Position numbers and translations under genes: made by a program. From Roseisalinus antarcticus (lineage in GTDB: Bacteria > Pseudomonadota > Alphaproteobacteria > Rhodobacterales > Rhodobacteraceae): a stretch of DNA of 64,000 bases. The DNA lies in the NCBI RefSeq assembly GCF_900172355.1, contig NZ_FWFZ01000019.1, forward strand, positions 22,664 through 86,663, read 5' to 3'. Below, piece after piece: positions 63,535-64,000 of the stretch; the first letter of the stretch is position 1; every line of letters starts with the position of its first letter. The notes beneath the pieces are model-generated. The model was given only the letters and a program-made list of their open reading frames with translations. It did no database searches and was not told where the DNA came from.

Positions 63535-64000
63535 ATGCCATTCCCCGAGAATACCCCCACGCCGGATGATCTCCAGGCGCTCAGCGCGGCCGAGATCGCG
63601 GCCTTGCCGGTCGAACTGCTGGCCATCCTGCAGCACGAGATCGATGCGCGGCTCAAACGCGACAAGGCCGCCAAGGCCCGGCTCGATGCCGGTCTCGCGG
63701 TGCGCTACGCCGATCGCGCTGCTGAGGAACGGCAGGCCGCAGGCAAGGACACGGGCACGACGCGCTTCGATGACGGTGATTTCACCATCGTGGCTGACCT
63801 GCCCAAGCGGGTCGATTGGGATCAGGACAAGCTCGCCGCGATGGTCGCGCGCATTCGCGATGCCGGTGACGACCCCGCACAATATGTCGACATCGCCATC
63901 AAGGTGCCGGAGCGCAAATACGCGGCCTGGCCCGACGCGATCCGGAAAGGCTTCGAGCCCGCGCGGACCGTGCGCACCGGCACGCTCAAGGTCGAGCTTC
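63535..64000 (+). CDS. Hypothetical phage-like protein, 5' part (runs off window)
   Basis: 155 codons to the edge. The ATG at 63535 (MPFPENTPTPDDLQALSAAE) has GGAG 9 bases upstream and is preferred over the in-frame ATG at 63490. A helical start is followed by FDDGDFTIVADLPKRVDWDQDKLAAMVARIRDAGDDPAQYVDI and ERKYAAWPDAIRKGFEPARTV, a pattern I associate with phage-island proteins next to DNA-metabolism genes. The role is unknown. Confidence 0.6.
   Translation, partial: MPFPENTPTPDDLQALSAAEIAALPVELLAILQHEIDARLKRDKAAKARLDAGLAVRYADRAAEERQAAGKDTGTTRFDDGDFTIVADLPKRVDWDQDKLAAMVARIRDAGDDPAQYVDIAIKVPERKYAAWPDAIRKGFEPARTVRTGTLKVEL

Larger units (their letters stand above)
52922..64000. mobile_element. 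Integrated accessory region downstream of tRNA-Ser (right end outside window)
   Basis: All genes from here to the edge are accessory: an HNH nuclease, a serine-recombinase module, an IS630 element, a NERD-helicase, an S24 repressor with divergent gene, an excisionase-like HTH protein and phage-like hypotheticals. Parts (about 53,150-54,150 and 56,850-58,500) are visibly richer in A/T than the flanking core. No second copy of the tRNA 3' end is present in the window, so the right boundary is unknown. Confidence 0.75.

Overview
The window is a chromosomal stretch of a GC-rich alphaproteobacterium, most likely a marine Rhodobacteraceae (Roseobacter-type) member. The support is the conserved gene orders (folB-folP-glmM, dacA-tmk-holB-tatD-MBL, ilvC beside tandem AsnC genes), aa3 cytochrome oxidase subunit I, very acidic secreted domains and several long single-strand uptake operons. 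Most long ORFs opposite the named genes are GC-driven shadows and are left out.

Bases 1-24,064 are mostly core genome. They hold the end of ppdK, a SleB-type cell wall hydrolase, the folate/cell-wall run folB-folP-glmM, a DMT exporter, ilvC with two AsnC/Lrp genes, a class V aminotransferase, a UbiH-type hydroxylase, two HAD phosphatases and a GntR regulator. A glycosyltransferase with an MshEN-like head, carA, a GatB/YqeY protein, a cupin-TetR pair behind a perfect NemR-type palindrome, ctaD and lipB follow.

Bases 24,065-27,540 hold tRNA-Leu(GAG) followed by a collapsed mobile-element scar. It contains a HGGxxGxP-type gene broken by a 26-bp duplication, a companion gene with an in-frame stop, the tail of a DNA methyltransferase, a decayed IS5/IS427-type insertion sequence, a prophage lysis-cassette remnant, and an integrase head joined out of frame to an endolysin tail.

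Bases 27,541-39,784 form a catabolic island. An eight-gene minus-strand operon encodes a class III CoA-transferase, an HTH/coiled-coil protein of unknown role, HyuA/HyuB ATP-dependent cyclic amidase subunits, an isochorismatase-fold amidohydrolase and a ribose-type ABC importer. It diverges from an HMG-CoA-lyase-family gene and its GntR regulator. The simplest reading is uptake and opening of a cyclic amide (hydantoin, N-methylhydantoin or lactam), hydrolysis of the carbamoyl or amide product, and possibly CoA activation and cleavage of the carbon skeleton. Bases 39,975-45,703 encode a polyamine/spermidine-type ABC importer (ATPase, binding protein, two unusually large permeases) with an embedded DUF1330 gene.

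Bases 45,939-52,921 return to core genome: an AEC permease, the MBL-tatD-holB-tmk-dacA block, a SPOR lipoprotein and tRNA-Ser(UGA). From 52,922 to the window end lies a second, larger mobile region. It has an HNH endonuclease, a four-gene serine-recombinase module whose genes overlap by 1 or 4 nt, an intact IS630 element, a NERD-nuclease/SF1-helicase, an S24 repressor with divergent gene and candidate operators, and an excisionase-like gene preceded by a striking inverted array, followed by phage-like genes that run off the edge.
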